NCBI GenBank assembly: GCA_020723325.1
Contig: DYJD01000031.1
Coordinates: forward strand, 18,216-82,215
Direction: 5' to 3'
Origin: Desulfosudis oleivorans
Lineage (GTDB): Bacteria; Desulfobacterota; Desulfobacteria; Desulfobacterales; SURF-7
DNA: 64,000 nt
Below are positions 55,249 through 63,318 of this stretch, one piece after another (the stretch's first letter is position 1; the number at the start of each line of letters is the position of its first letter). A program made the translations under genes and the position numbers. Under the pieces are notes generated by a model, which saw nothing but the letters and a program-made list of their open reading frames with translations, searched no databases and was not told the origin of the DNA.

Positions 55249-57126
55249 ATGAGAAAATACTCTTTTAGCGATAAAAAAGTGCTTGTCACCGGCGCCAGCG
55301 GCGGATTGGGCTCAGCCCTGGTCCGCAGGCTGGCTGCTGCCGGCGCAAGGCTGGCCGTGACTTCACGCTCTGAAAAGGCCCTTGGGGAATTAATCGAAAG
55401 TCTGCCGTCGGGTGCTCCGCGAGCCGTTGCCATCACCGCTGATTTGGCTGTGCCGGGCGAGGCCGGCCGGCTTGGGGCCCAGGCAGTTGAGGTCCTGGGC
55501 GGGCTGGATGTCCTGGTCAACAACGCCGGCGTCGGCTACTTCGCCACCCTGGAAGAGGCCGGTGAGGAAACCATGCGCCGGCTCTTTGAAGTAAACACCT
55601 TTGCGCCCATCATGCTGGCCAAGACAGTGCTTCCGGCTCTCAAAGCCGGCGGCAGCGGGCGCATCATCAACATCGTGTCCTGCGCCGGCCGGGTGCCCAT
55701 ACCCACCGTGGGTGTATACGGCGGCAGCAAATCGGCCCTTGCGGTCATGGCCAACACCATGCGGTTGGAACTGGCGCCGTCCGGCATCGACATCGTCAAT
55801 GTCTATCCCGGCACCGCTGCCACGGCCTTTGAGGAGAACGCCCTGCGCGAGGGCGACCGTTCCGGCCTTTGTCCGCGCCATAGCTGCGGCTTGCCCCGGA
55901 ACGACATGGCGGAAGCAATCCTTGCGGCGGCCGCTGGTCCGCCGGGGGAGGCCTGGCTGGAACGCCAGGGCAAATGGATGTCAGTGGCGGCCCTGATTGC
56001 TCCCGGCTATGTGGATCGGCGACTTGCGCCGGTGCTCAAGCGCGCCCAGGATCCAAACACTCGCCGAAAAATCAGGCTGGTGCAGGTGGAATCCTCCCTG
56101 GCTTGCAACTTGCGCTGCATCATGTGTCCCTGGACGGAAATCCGGGACAGAACCATCCAGAGCACCCGCTTGATGGCCGAGGAGGTCTGGGCCGCCGTCA
56201 GAAAGCATCTGGATAAGGTGCGCAGCGTGGATTTTACCGGCGGCGGAGAACCCCTGCTACAGCCGAACCTCCCCCGCTGGATCGCCGAGGCCAAGACCGC
56301 CGGGTGTGAAACCGGGTTACTGACCAACGGTCTGCTGCTCGATCGCCCGACTTCGGAAAGATTGCTGGAGGCCGGGCTCGACTGGCTCTGCGTCTCCCTC
56401 GACGGCGCCACCCGCGAGGTGTTCGCAGCGATCCGCCAAGGTGCTGATTTCGACCTGGTCTGCGAAAACCTGAGAATCATCGCGGCCCTGCGGCAGGGAA
56501 AGAAGCCCAGGCTCATGATCAACTTCGTGCTTATGCAGGGCAATCATCATCAACTGGAAGCCATGGTGCGGCTCAGCGCCGGCCTAGGTGTGGACCAATT
56601 GAACTTTAAGCAATGCGACGTTATCCGCGGCCAACGCGGAGCGGGCCATGGCCTTTTTGCCGCCAGGCCTGACCGGGAAACCGACCGGCTGGAAAAAAGC
56701 CTTGCCCAGGCCCGGGCCCTTGCCCAGGCCCTGGGACTTACGACCACGGCGTTTGCCTTCACCCCGGAGGAACTGCCGGTCTGCGCCCAGGATCCCCGGG
56801 ATTCCCTTTTTGTTCGTTGCGATGGCCAGGTGGCGCCCTGCATAAACCTGGCCATGGGCGGGCAGACCACCTTTCTCGGTAGGGATGTCGACATGCCGGT
56901 TGTCCACTACGGCGTCCTGCCCAAGGACGATCTCATGGCACTCTTTTATGGCGAGACTTGCGGCCGATACCGTGAGCGTTTTCAACAGCGGGTGGATACC
57001 TACCGGCGGGCGGTTATGGAAGCCGTTATCACCGGCAACCGGACCAAGGCCCTTGAGAACGCGGCCCGGTCCTTGCCGGCCCCCCTTGAAGGTTGCGGGG
57101 TCTGTCATTATCTGTACAATATTTAA
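55249..57126 (+). CDS. Fusion of short-chain dehydrogenase and radical SAM enzyme
   Basis: A 625-residue single chain. Residues 1-260 are an SDR: the NAD(P)-binding TGASGGLG (14-21), NNAG (91-94), catalytic Ser144 and Y157-x3-K161 in VYGGSKSALA. Residues 270-625 are a radical SAM enzyme: cluster motif CNLRCIMC (C286, C290, C293), the GGGEPLL loop of SPASM-type enzymes, and a C-terminal cysteine set (VRCDGQVAPC and GCGVCHYLY) suited to an auxiliary cluster. The start is the second in-frame ATG, giving the usual SDR opening; an upstream ATG at 55210 would add 13 residues. It suggests one enzyme that both oxidises/reduces a hydroxyl and performs radical chemistry. Substrate unknown. Confidence 0.85.
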   Translation: MRKYSFSDKKVLVTGASGGLGSALVRRLAAAGARLAVTSRSEKALGELIESLPSGAPRAVAITADLAVPGEAGRLGAQAVEVLGGLDVLVNNAGVGYFATLEEAGEETMRRLFEVNTFAPIMLAKTVLPALKAGGSGRIINIVSCAGRVPIPTVGVYGGSKSALAVMANTMRLELAPSGIDIVNVYPGTAATAFEENALREGDRSGLCPRHSCGLPRNDMAEAILAAAAGPPGEAWLERQGKWMSVAALIAPGYVDRRLAPVLKRAQDPNTRRKIRLVQVESSLACNLRCIMCPWTEIRDRTIQSTRLMAEEVWAAVRKHLDKVRSVDFTGGGEPLLQPNLPRWIAEAKTAGCETGLLTNGLLLDRPTSERLLEAGLDWLCVSLDGATREVFAAIRQGADFDLVCENLRIIAALRQGKKPRLMINFVLMQGNHHQLEAMVRLSAGLGVDQLNFKQCDVIRGQRGAGHGLFAARPDRETDRLEKSLAQARALAQALGLTTTAFAFTPEELPVCAQDPRDSLFVRCDGQVAPCINLAMGGQTTFLGRDVDMPVVHYGVLPKDDLMALFYGETCGRYRERFQQRVDTYRRAVMEAVITGNRTKALENAARSLPAPLEGCGVCHYLYNI

Positions 57127-57134
57127 CCATCAGA

Positions 57135-57163
57135 TTGACAACCCAATGCCTTGGATGTATAGA
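57135..57163 (+). promoter_or_regulatory. Strong sigma70-type promoter ahead of the sulfur module
   Basis: TTGACA (57135-57140), a spacer of exactly 17 and TATAGA (57158-57163) form a near-perfect promoter in the 199-base gap before the YeiH-like gene. It begins just after the fusion gene stop, so the transporter, rhodanese and MauE genes probably form their own operon. Confidence 0.75.
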
Positions 57164-57325
57164 AATATACTACAATAGTAAAAATTAAATTTTCCGTGAG
57201 CACAATCTCCCTGCCTTTTCTTATTTGGACCTGAATATATAAAACATTGTTGAGTACTGAGGATCTTTCGCCGACTGTTGAATTTCAAAAAAATGATCAA
57301 CCAATTGCGGAGGAGGGTAAAGTGA

Positions 57326-58858
57326 ATGGAAAGGAATAAAGGGTATGACTGGTCCACTTTGTGGAAAACCGAGGACTGGGTGGCGGTCTGGCTTGGTTTT
57401 TTCATCATTGTGTCCATTTTATTTTTGTACCATTTGAAGATAATGGATCTGAAGAAGATCAGCGTGGATTTCAAATGGACCACGGATAAGCAGATCACCG
57501 CAAGGGTTCCGGGCTGGAAAAAAGCCATGGAGCCCATGATCGTTGAGGCCGAAGCCAAGGGTGAAACCGGGACCGTGGTCCGGCTCAAGGCCCTTCAGGA
57601 GGCCCTTACCAAGGGAGAACGGGCCGCCATTGTCAAGGCCTCCGGCAAGGTGGAAAACCTGGGTGGATTGCCGGCGGCCCTTGCCAAGGAAATCTCCGAC
57701 CGTACAAAGGCCGAGGCCGCTAAGGTGTTCAGCCGGAACAACCTGCTTTGGGTAATTATCATCGGAGCGGCCTTCTATATCATTTCCGTGATCGGCAGGG
57801 TCCTGCTGGGCCGCAACATTGGCAAATATTCGGCCGGATTTCCCATGGTTTTTGCCCTGGCCTGGTTTGCCAGGTTTCTTTCAGGCAATGCCCTGCCCGC
57901 TGATTTCGGCTTTGAATACGTGATATTTGCCCTGGTGGTCGGGCTCCTGATCAGCAACACCATCGGCACGCCCCACTGGTTGCTGGAGGCTGTCCAAACC
58001 GAGTACTACATCAAGACCGGTTTAGTGATCCTGGGGGCCGGATTGCTTTTTTTTGAGATCGTGCAGGCCGGAGCCCTGGGTATTATTCAGGCCCTGCTGG
58101 TGGTTTTCGTGGTTTGGTATGCCTGCTTTTGGATGTGCCGGAAACTCAAGGTCGACGATGAGTTTGCCGTGATTCTGTCCAGCGCGGTTTCCATCTGCGG
58201 GGTTTCCGCAGCCATCGCCACCTGCGGGGCCATCGAAGGCGACAAGAAGAAACTGTCCTACGTGACCTCCCTGGTCCTGATCTGTGCCGTGCCCATGATG
58301 GTCGCCATGCCCTGGATCGTGAAGCAAACCGGCATACCGGACCTGGTGGCCGGCGCCTGGCTCGGCGGCACCCTGGACACCAGCGGCTCGGTGGTGGCGG
58401 CCGGTGCCCTGATCAGTGAGGCTGCCATGAAAACCGGGGTTATTGTCAAATTTTCTCAAAACGCCCTGATCGGCGTGGCCGCCTTTATCCTGTCGCTTTG
58501 GTGGACCATGAAGGGAGGACCCACGGTTGTTGAAAAGCCCACCGTCGGGGTGATCTGGGAGCGGTTTCCGAAATTTGTGTTGGGCTTCATTGTGGCCTCA
58601 ATCCTGTTCTCTTTTGTCTTGAACCTGGACATGGTCAGCGACACCAAAAGCGTTTTGGCCGAGATCAGGACCTGGTGGTTTGCCATGGCCTTTGTATCCA
58701 TCGGCCTTGAAACCCGGTTCCTGGACATGGCCAAGATGGAAGGCGGCCGGCCGGCCCTGGCCTTTGTGGCGGCCCAGGTCTTCAACATCTTCTGGACCCT
58801 TTTGCTGGCCTACATGCTTTTCGGCGGATACATCTTCCCGATTCCGGATATCAAATAA
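57326..58858 (+). CDS. YeiH/UPF0324-type putative sulfate exporter with N-terminal extension
   Basis: A 510-residue membrane protein. The C-terminal 370 residues are YeiH-like (PF03601), with ten or so helices and the signatures VVGLLISNTIGTP, LGAGLLFFEIV, SSAVSICGVSAAIATCGAI and LGGTLDTSGSVVAAGAL. Standard YeiH proteins have about 350 residues; here the first 130 form a single N-terminal helix (VAVWLGFFIIVSILFLYHL) and a soluble, charged segment (DFKWTTDKQITARVPGWKKAMEPMIVEAEA) not found in the E. coli protein. AGGAGG precedes the ATG. It stands in an operon with a rhodanese and a MauE protein, so it may export sulfite, sulfide or an organosulfonate. Confidence 0.85.
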   Translation: MERNKGYDWSTLWKTEDWVAVWLGFFIIVSILFLYHLKIMDLKKISVDFKWTTDKQITARVPGWKKAMEPMIVEAEAKGETGTVVRLKALQEALTKGERAAIVKASGKVENLGGLPAALAKEISDRTKAEAAKVFSRNNLLWVIIIGAAFYIISVIGRVLLGRNIGKYSAGFPMVFALAWFARFLSGNALPADFGFEYVIFALVVGLLISNTIGTPHWLLEAVQTEYYIKTGLVILGAGLLFFEIVQAGALGIIQALLVVFVVWYACFWMCRKLKVDDEFAVILSSAVSICGVSAAIATCGAIEGDKKKLSYVTSLVLICAVPMMVAMPWIVKQTGIPDLVAGAWLGGTLDTSGSVVAAGALISEAAMKTGVIVKFSQNALIGVAAFILSLWWTMKGGPTVVEKPTVGVIWERFPKFVLGFIVASILFSFVLNLDMVSDTKSVLAEIRTWWFAMAFVSIGLETRFLDMAKMEGGRPALAFVAAQVFNIFWTLLLAYMLFGGYIFPIPDIK

Positions 58859-58894
58859 CCATGGAGCACTAACTGATCAAAAGGAGGCTATGCC

Positions 58895-59410
58895 ATGAAA
58901 CTGTTCACCAGGAGTATATTCACCGCGATTGCCGTTGTACTTACCGTATCTTTGTTTTCAGCCGCGGCTCTCGCCGCTGACGCCAAGTATCCGGCAGACA
59001 CCATTGCCAAGGTGGATGAGTTCAAAATTTTAAAGCGTGACAAAAAGGATATGCCCGAGTCCCTGACCGGGGTAAAGATCATCACCGAAACCGAGCTCAA
59101 GGCCTGGATGGATCAGAAGAAAAAGATCGTTATCCTAGACAACCGGCCGGCTGACGAATTTGAAAAAGAGCGCATTCCCGGCGCTGTCCGCCTGAATTCC
59201 GACGACCTACTGGATGACGCAAGCCTGGCCCAAAAAGCCGGGCTGAAACCGGATGACGTCATCGTCAACTATTGCAACGGCGTCAAGTGCTGGCGTTCCC
59301 CTGCGGTCTCGGTGCTGCTGATCAGCCTGGGCTACAAGAACATCCATTGGTTGCGCGGCGGTTTACCGGATTGGATCAAGAAAGGGTATGATACGGCCGA
59401 AGGTAAATGA
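58895..59410 (+). CDS. Periplasmic rhodanese-domain protein
   Basis: A 171-residue exported protein. The signal peptide ends at ALAADAKY. The single rhodanese domain has NRPADEFEKERIPGAVRL and the active loop NYCNGVKCWRSP with the nucleophile Cys127 and a second Cys132, then LLISLGYKNIHWLRGGLPDW. Rhodaneses carry persulfide sulfur; this one is periplasmic. AAGGAGG lies ahead of the start. It is 36 bases after the YeiH-like gene and overlaps the MauE-like gene in an ATGA. Confidence 0.9.
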   Translation: MKLFTRSIFTAIAVVLTVSLFSAAALAADAKYPADTIAKVDEFKILKRDKKDMPESLTGVKIITETELKAWMDQKKKIVILDNRPADEFEKERIPGAVRLNSDDLLDDASLAQKAGLKPDDVIVNYCNGVKCWRSPAVSVLLISLGYKNIHWLRGGLPDWIKKGYDTAEGK

Positions 59411-59952
59411 TGGAAAACGACCCGCAGAAGCCGGTCTCATCCTGCTCCTGGCCGCCGGCCCTGTCCGGCCTGGCGGCCTACCTGTCCCTTTTTTTCCGTT
59501 TGGTCCTGGGCACGGTTTTCCTGGTTTCAGGTCTGGCCAAAATTCTTGATCCCATCCGCTTTCTCTTTACCCTGAGGGCCTTCAGATTGCTGCCGGACAT
59601 CCTGGAGCGATTGAGCGCCGTCTGCCTGCCCTGGCTTGAACTCCTGCTTGGCCTGGCCCTACTCATGGGGCTGTGGCACCGGGCCGCGGCCTTGCTGCTT
59701 TCCCTGCTCAACCTGGCCTTCATGCTCGCTATCCTGTCGGTGATGATCAGGGGCATCGAGATCGACTGCGGTTGCTACGGGCTCCTGGCCGATGTCCTAC
59801 ATCTTCCGGACTCAGCCGATTACACGGCGGTGATCCGCAACGGGCTTTTTTTATGCATGGGCCTATGGGTGCTCTTCTCGGAAAAAAGCCGGCTATCCCT
59901 TGAGAATTATTTGGCACGGAAATATCGCGATCATCCCTTTGAAGAGATTTGA
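59407..59952 (+). CDS. MauE/DoxX-family membrane protein
   Basis: A 181-residue inner-membrane protein with four helices and the family blocks FRLVLGTVFLVSGLAKILDP, LPWLELLLGLALLMG and the conserved cysteine pair in EIDCGCYG between helices 3 and 4. MauE/DoxX proteins take part in electron transfer or disulfide chemistry (MauE in methylamine dehydrogenase maturation, DoxX in thiosulfate:quinone oxidoreductase). The ATGA overlap with the rhodanese suggests a periplasmic sulfur relay. Two adjacent ATG codons (59407 and 59410) could both serve. Confidence 0.85.
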   Translation: MMENDPQKPVSSCSWPPALSGLAAYLSLFFRLVLGTVFLVSGLAKILDPIRFLFTLRAFRLLPDILERLSAVCLPWLELLLGLALLMGLWHRAAALLLSLLNLAFMLAILSVMIRGIEIDCGCYGLLADVLHLPDSADYTAVIRNGLFLCMGLWVLFSEKSRLSLENYLARKYRDHPFEEI

Positions 59953-60021
59953 TCACAGTAGCCTTTACGAATTGCAAATGTAATTTACTTCATACTATTC
60001 CGGTTTATATTTTCAAAAGCA

Positions 60022-60201
60022 CATATTCATTTACTAAAGAAATGCGAAAAGTGTTATATTTCAAAATCTAATCGAGAATCAAAATATTGTTCAGACAAAT
60101 GCCGTCTTAACTGGCATAATGCAAAACGAATCGAATCCGGTGAACATGCAAAATACAAAAGGGAAAAGCGCCAAAAAGGCGCACCAGAAAGTTATTATTA
60201 A
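60022..60201 (+). pseudogene. Fragment of a small zinc-finger protein gene
   Basis: In an AT-rich gap after the MauE gene, a plus-strand frame without a start codon reads CEKCYISKSNRESKYCSDKC then RLNWHNAKRIESGEHAKYKRE and stops at 60199-60201. CxxC followed by YCSDKC and a basic helix is the zinc-finger layout seen at the end of many phage- or island-encoded proteins. No ATG, GTG or TTG precedes it, and the frame closes at 59961, so the N-terminal part has been lost. Confidence 0.5.
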
Positions 60202-60214
60202 TTGAAGATAATTT

Positions 60215-60622
60215 ATGGGTAAGATTATAAAGTTATTCATTAAGATTAGCGTCATCTACTTGCTATCTGTAGGTGTATTTTTCGTTTTGGATAATCAATT
60301 TAATCCAGATTACAAGTTGGGACCAACGCCTTGGTGGTTGACGATATTATTCATTGTAGGACTTATTATTCCTTTCATTGCTCTTTTTTATTCAACAAAT
60401 TCATCCGGTTATAAAAGGAGAATCAAAATAATTATAGCAATAATTTTATCTCCTCCTCTGTTGATATTTTCTATGAACTCATACGATTGTTTTTTAAGCG
60501 CATTTCAAGGGAGATATAGAGAAGGATTGCTTTACATTTTTACAATGAGCATCGGTGCTATAGCTTGTTTACTAGGCTTATTAATTTTGATTTCGACTGA
60601 CCTTTTTAAAGAAAGGGTTTAA
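60215..60622 (+). CDS. Small membrane protein, function unknown
   Basis: A 135-residue protein with four hydrophobic segments (VIYLLSVGVFFVL, WWLTILFIVGLIIPFIALFY, IKIIIAIILSPPLLIFSM and IFTMSIGAIACLLGLLILIS). Codons are AT-rich (many ata, att, tta), unlike the host genes, so transfer is likely. I recognise no family. It lies at the edge of the mobile block between a decayed zinc-finger gene and two terminators. Confidence 0.6.
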   Translation: MGKIIKLFIKISVIYLLSVGVFFVLDNQFNPDYKLGPTPWWLTILFIVGLIIPFIALFYSTNSSGYKRRIKIIIAIILSPPLLIFSMNSYDCFLSAFQGRYREGLLYIFTMSIGAIACLLGLLILISTDLFKERV

Positions 60623-60640
60623 TGGGTAAACGCAAAATAG

Positions 60641-60686
60641 CGGGTAAACGCATATAAGCGTTTTCCCGTAAGTTTTTGTTTTTCCA
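60641..60686 (+). terminator. Terminator-like hairpin after the small membrane gene
   Basis: CGGGTAAACGC and GCGTTTTCCCG pair over 11 positions with one mismatch around an ATATAA loop, followed by TAAGTTTTTGTTTTT. A copy of GGGTAAACGC also lies 18 bases earlier. Confidence 0.6.
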
Positions 60687-60723
60687 GTAATTTTATTGAT
60701 TCACAAAACTGGTTGTTGTTATA

Positions 60724-60755
60724 AAGGCCGTAGCTTTTAGCTATGGCCTTTTTTA
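60724..60755 (+). terminator. Intrinsic terminator ahead of the HTH gene
   Basis: AAGGCCGTAGCT and AGCTATGGCCTT pair fully (one G-U) around a short T loop, followed by TTTTTATTT. It is a strong textbook terminator that isolates the HTH/BRO genes from upstream transcription. Confidence 0.8.
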
Positions 60756-60778
60756 TTTCATATGAAAGGAGACTGTTT

Positions 60779-60973
60779 ATGAATGATTGTTTGTTGGATG
60801 TTGATGAACTTGCCGAATCATTGAAAGTCCGAAAATCGTGGGTCTATTCGAAAACCCGTGAAACCGGACCCGGTTCTATTCCACGGCTGATGGTTGGGAA
60901 GTATTGCCGGTTCCGTTTGCCTGATGTCTTGGCATGGCTGGAAACCCAAAACAATGTTGGCGAAAGGAGATAA
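60779..60973 (+). CDS. Excisionase/AlpA-type helix-turn-helix protein
   Basis: A 64-residue DNA-binding protein of the MerR-like 'helix-turn-helix domain 17' (excisionase/AlpA) group: LLDVDELAESLKVRKSWVYS as the helix-turn-helix, followed by the wing IPRLMVGKYCRFRLPDVLAWLET. AAAGGAGA precedes the ATG at 60779. Such proteins direct excision or regulate island genes. It is five bases from the BRO pseudogene and shares the island with two integrase remnants, so it is likely the excision/regulatory factor of a decayed integrative element. Confidence 0.82.
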   Translation: MNDCLLDVDELAESLKVRKSWVYSKTRETGPGSIPRLMVGKYCRFRLPDVLAWLETQNNVGERR

Positions 60974-60978
60974 TAAAA

Positions 60979-61753
60979 ATGAATGAGCTGACTCTATTGA
61001 AATTTAATGAACATGACATCCGGATGATTCAAGATGAAAATGGTGAACCCTGGTGGATTGCAAAGGATATTTGTTTCATTTTGGGAATCGTCAACACCAC
61101 ACAGGCACTCGAAAAACTCGATGATGATGAAAAGGGTATATACAAAACATATACCCTTGGCGGCGAGCAGGAAATGCTCATCATCAATGAGTCCGGCTTA
61201 TACTCCCTGATCCTTCGTTCCAATAAACCAGAAGCGAACAAGTTACGTCGCTGGATCAACCCATGAAGTGCTTCCGGCCATCCGCAAAACCGGAATGTTT
61301 ATCTCGCATAGAAAAGGGACCTTCGCCTTTCTCCAGCCGGAAGCGGAATCCGCCGTCAAGCTTGCTCATGTTTTCGGACTAAAAGGCAATCAGGCCTTGC
61401 TATCTGCCAATAATGCTATGCGTAAGCTGTATTCTGTCGATTGTATGGAGTTGATTGGAACCGTTCATCTAATTGCAGATGACAACGAGATCCATCTGAC
61501 ACCTTCCGATATCGGGAAGGAACTCGGCATGTCAGCGAAAAAGGCCAACCATTTGCTGAAAAGTATTGGTTTCCAGGCTGACCACCGGGACCATAAAAAC
61601 CGTATTAAATGGGAACCAACGGAAAAAGGGATGCCATATGCTGTTTCAAAAGATACCGGCAAGCGACATTCCGATGGAACACCAGTTCAGCAGCTTTTTT
61701 GGAAGCGGTCTGTTTTGGATTTGCTGAAACCTGAAACCAAGTCGGCGGCGTGA
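60979..61753 (+). pseudogene. BRO-family phage antirepressor, frameshifted
   Basis: The first frame (60979-61266) encodes the Bro-N domain: LLKFNEHDIRMIQDENGEPW, then AKDICFILGI and ESGLYSLILRSNKPEANKLRRWI, and stops. The second frame (from about 61262) continues HEVLPAIRKTGMF and carries the C-terminal domain to 61753 (VHLIADDNEIHLTPSDIGKE, RHSDGTPVQQLFWKR). The normal wording at the join is RW-I/V-T-HEVLPAIRKTG, so one extra base in 61255-61262 (ATCAACCCAT) explains the break. BRO proteins are phage-encoded DNA-binding antirepressors. Whether the shift is real or a sequence error needs reads, but the whole neighbourhood is decayed. Confidence 0.85.
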
Positions 61754-61756
61754 TGG

Positions 61757-61924
61757 ATGTCTATCATTGATGTAAACAATGCAATCCTTATGCTATCAGT
61801 TTACCTTGGCCATACAAAAGTTACCGATACCTACTGGTATCTTACCGGCATACCATCGCTTATGTCAGTCGCGGCGAAGCGCTTCGAATATTACTCTGGA
61901 GGTGAGACATGGCTGAACATATGA
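61757..61924 (+). pseudogene. C-terminal fragment of a tyrosine recombinase
   Basis: Only the last 55 residues remain. After MSIIDVNNAI they read LMLSVYLGHTKVTDTYWYLTG then IPSLMSVAAKRFE. GHTxVxxTxWYL with the nucleophilic Tyr is the end of the integrases that occur in tandem sets of three (Tn554-like and similar). The stop overlaps the start of the next integrase by 16 bases, as in the intact tandem arrays. All of the core is missing, including the catalytic Arg. Confidence 0.8.
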
Positions 61925-62920
61925 CGACGAAAAGCCTTGGCGACCTCCTTCAGGATTATTTTTACCGGCGGCTGGTTCAGCAGCGTCAAGTCAGTCAACA
62001 GACAGTTGCGAGCTATCGGGACGCTTTTCGTCTCTTGCTTCGGTTTGGTGAAAACAGATTGCGCAAATCGGTTTCTCAAATCACCCTGACCGATCTGGAT
62101 ACCACGCTGGTTTTGTCCTTCCTGGAACACTTGGAGGTGGAACGGAATAATTCTATAAGAAGCCGTAATGCTCGGCTGGCGGCAGTCAAGTCCTTCTTGC
62201 ATTACGCAGGATTGCAGGAAGCCAATTCTTTATCAACAATCCAGAAAGTACTTGCAATTCCAATGAAACGCTTCGAACAGCCGATATTGAATTTTTTAAG
62301 CCTAAAAGAAATAGAGATGATCATAGCGGCACCAGACCCCAATATTTGGAGTGGCCGCAGAGACAGATCTCTTTTCGCCACCCTATACAACACGGGTGCT
62401 CGCGTCTCGGAAATTGTACGAATCAACTGCATGGATATTGGAAATGATCAATGCCGTGAGTTAACCTTGCATGGCAAGGGCAGAAAGCAGCGGACTGTGC
62501 CTTTATGGAAACGTACGAGCCGAATTATCCGCGAGTGGCTTCCGCAAATAGAGAGGAACCCTCAAAGTCCACTTTTCCCCAACCGTTTCGGAAAGGCGAT
62601 GACGTGCGAGATCCGGTGTGGAAAAACAGTTGCAAGCGGCTGTTGAAAAAGCCCGGAAAAGATGTCAGTCTCTTATAAATAAAAGGGTGTCTCCTCATAT
62701 AATCCGCCATACGACAGCCATGCACTTGTTGCAATCAGGCGTAGACTTGTCTGTCATTGCATTGTGGTTGGGGCATGAAGATATTGCCACGACTCACCAT
62801 TATATGCAGGCGGACATAGAAACGAAAAGAAAAGCTTTGGGGAAAATGGCTGAACCCAAAGGTAGCATCACTCGCTTCAAACCGTCTCGTGATGTGCTAT
62901 CATTTCTTGATTCGTTGTGA
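61909..62920 (+). pseudogene. Tyrosine-type recombinase/integrase, frameshifted
   Basis: Two overlapping frames encode one integrase. Frame 1 (61909-62646) has the SAM-like core-binding domain and the catalytic Arg165 (YNTGARVSEIV) with LHGKGRKQRTVPL. Frame 2 (about 62605-62920) has the rest of the catalytic domain: HIIRHTTAMHLLQSG with the HxxR pair and LWLGHEDIATTHHYMQAD with the final His and the nucleophilic Tyr. The shift is near 62600-62618 (around ACGTGCGAGATCC). All catalytic residues exist but in two frames. GGAGGTGAG precedes the ATG. It is the last member of the remnant recombinase array. Confidence 0.85.
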
Positions 62921-63059
62921 TTATGCCGAATAATGAAAGGCCAGCAGCGCCAAACGACAACCAAAACCAACCAAAATTACAGGGAATCCGTTGCAATTTC
63001 GATTTGGTGCTGTTGGTCAACTCCACATAATTGATGCGTCCGCATAATTTCTTTTATAT

Positions 63060-63318
63060 GGAGTTCCGCATAAAAGAAAGAATTGGTTATTTTCGGGACA
63101 TCCAAACGGGGCCGCAGCCAGCGCCGCGATATACAGTCTGATAGAGACGGCGAAAGCGAATAATCTGAAGCCGTACGAATATATTCGATTTCTGTTCGAC
63201 AAATTGCCGTTTGCACAAACTGAAGAAGACTATAAGAAACTATTGCCCCAGTATGTCGATCCTGCCGCCATAAAAATTGCGGCCTGACGATAGGGTGTGC
63301 AGTTTATTAAGCGCTTAC
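63060..63318 (+). mobile_element. 3' end of an IS66-family element (transposase C-terminus and terminal inverted repeat)
   Basis: The plus-strand frame to the TGA at 63285-63287 reads RKNWLFSGHPNGAAASAAIY, SLIETAKANNLKPYEYIRFL and LLPQYVDPA, the extreme C-terminus of the IS66 transposase TnpC. It is followed by AGGGTGTGCAGTTTATTAAG and CGCTTAC ending at 63318; read outward, this is the IS66 end sequence GTAAGCGC. The rest of the element (tnpA, tnpB and most of tnpC) is gone; sequence between 62921 and 63059 is unassigned. The end abuts the truncated ISAzo13 gene directly. Confidence 0.85.
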
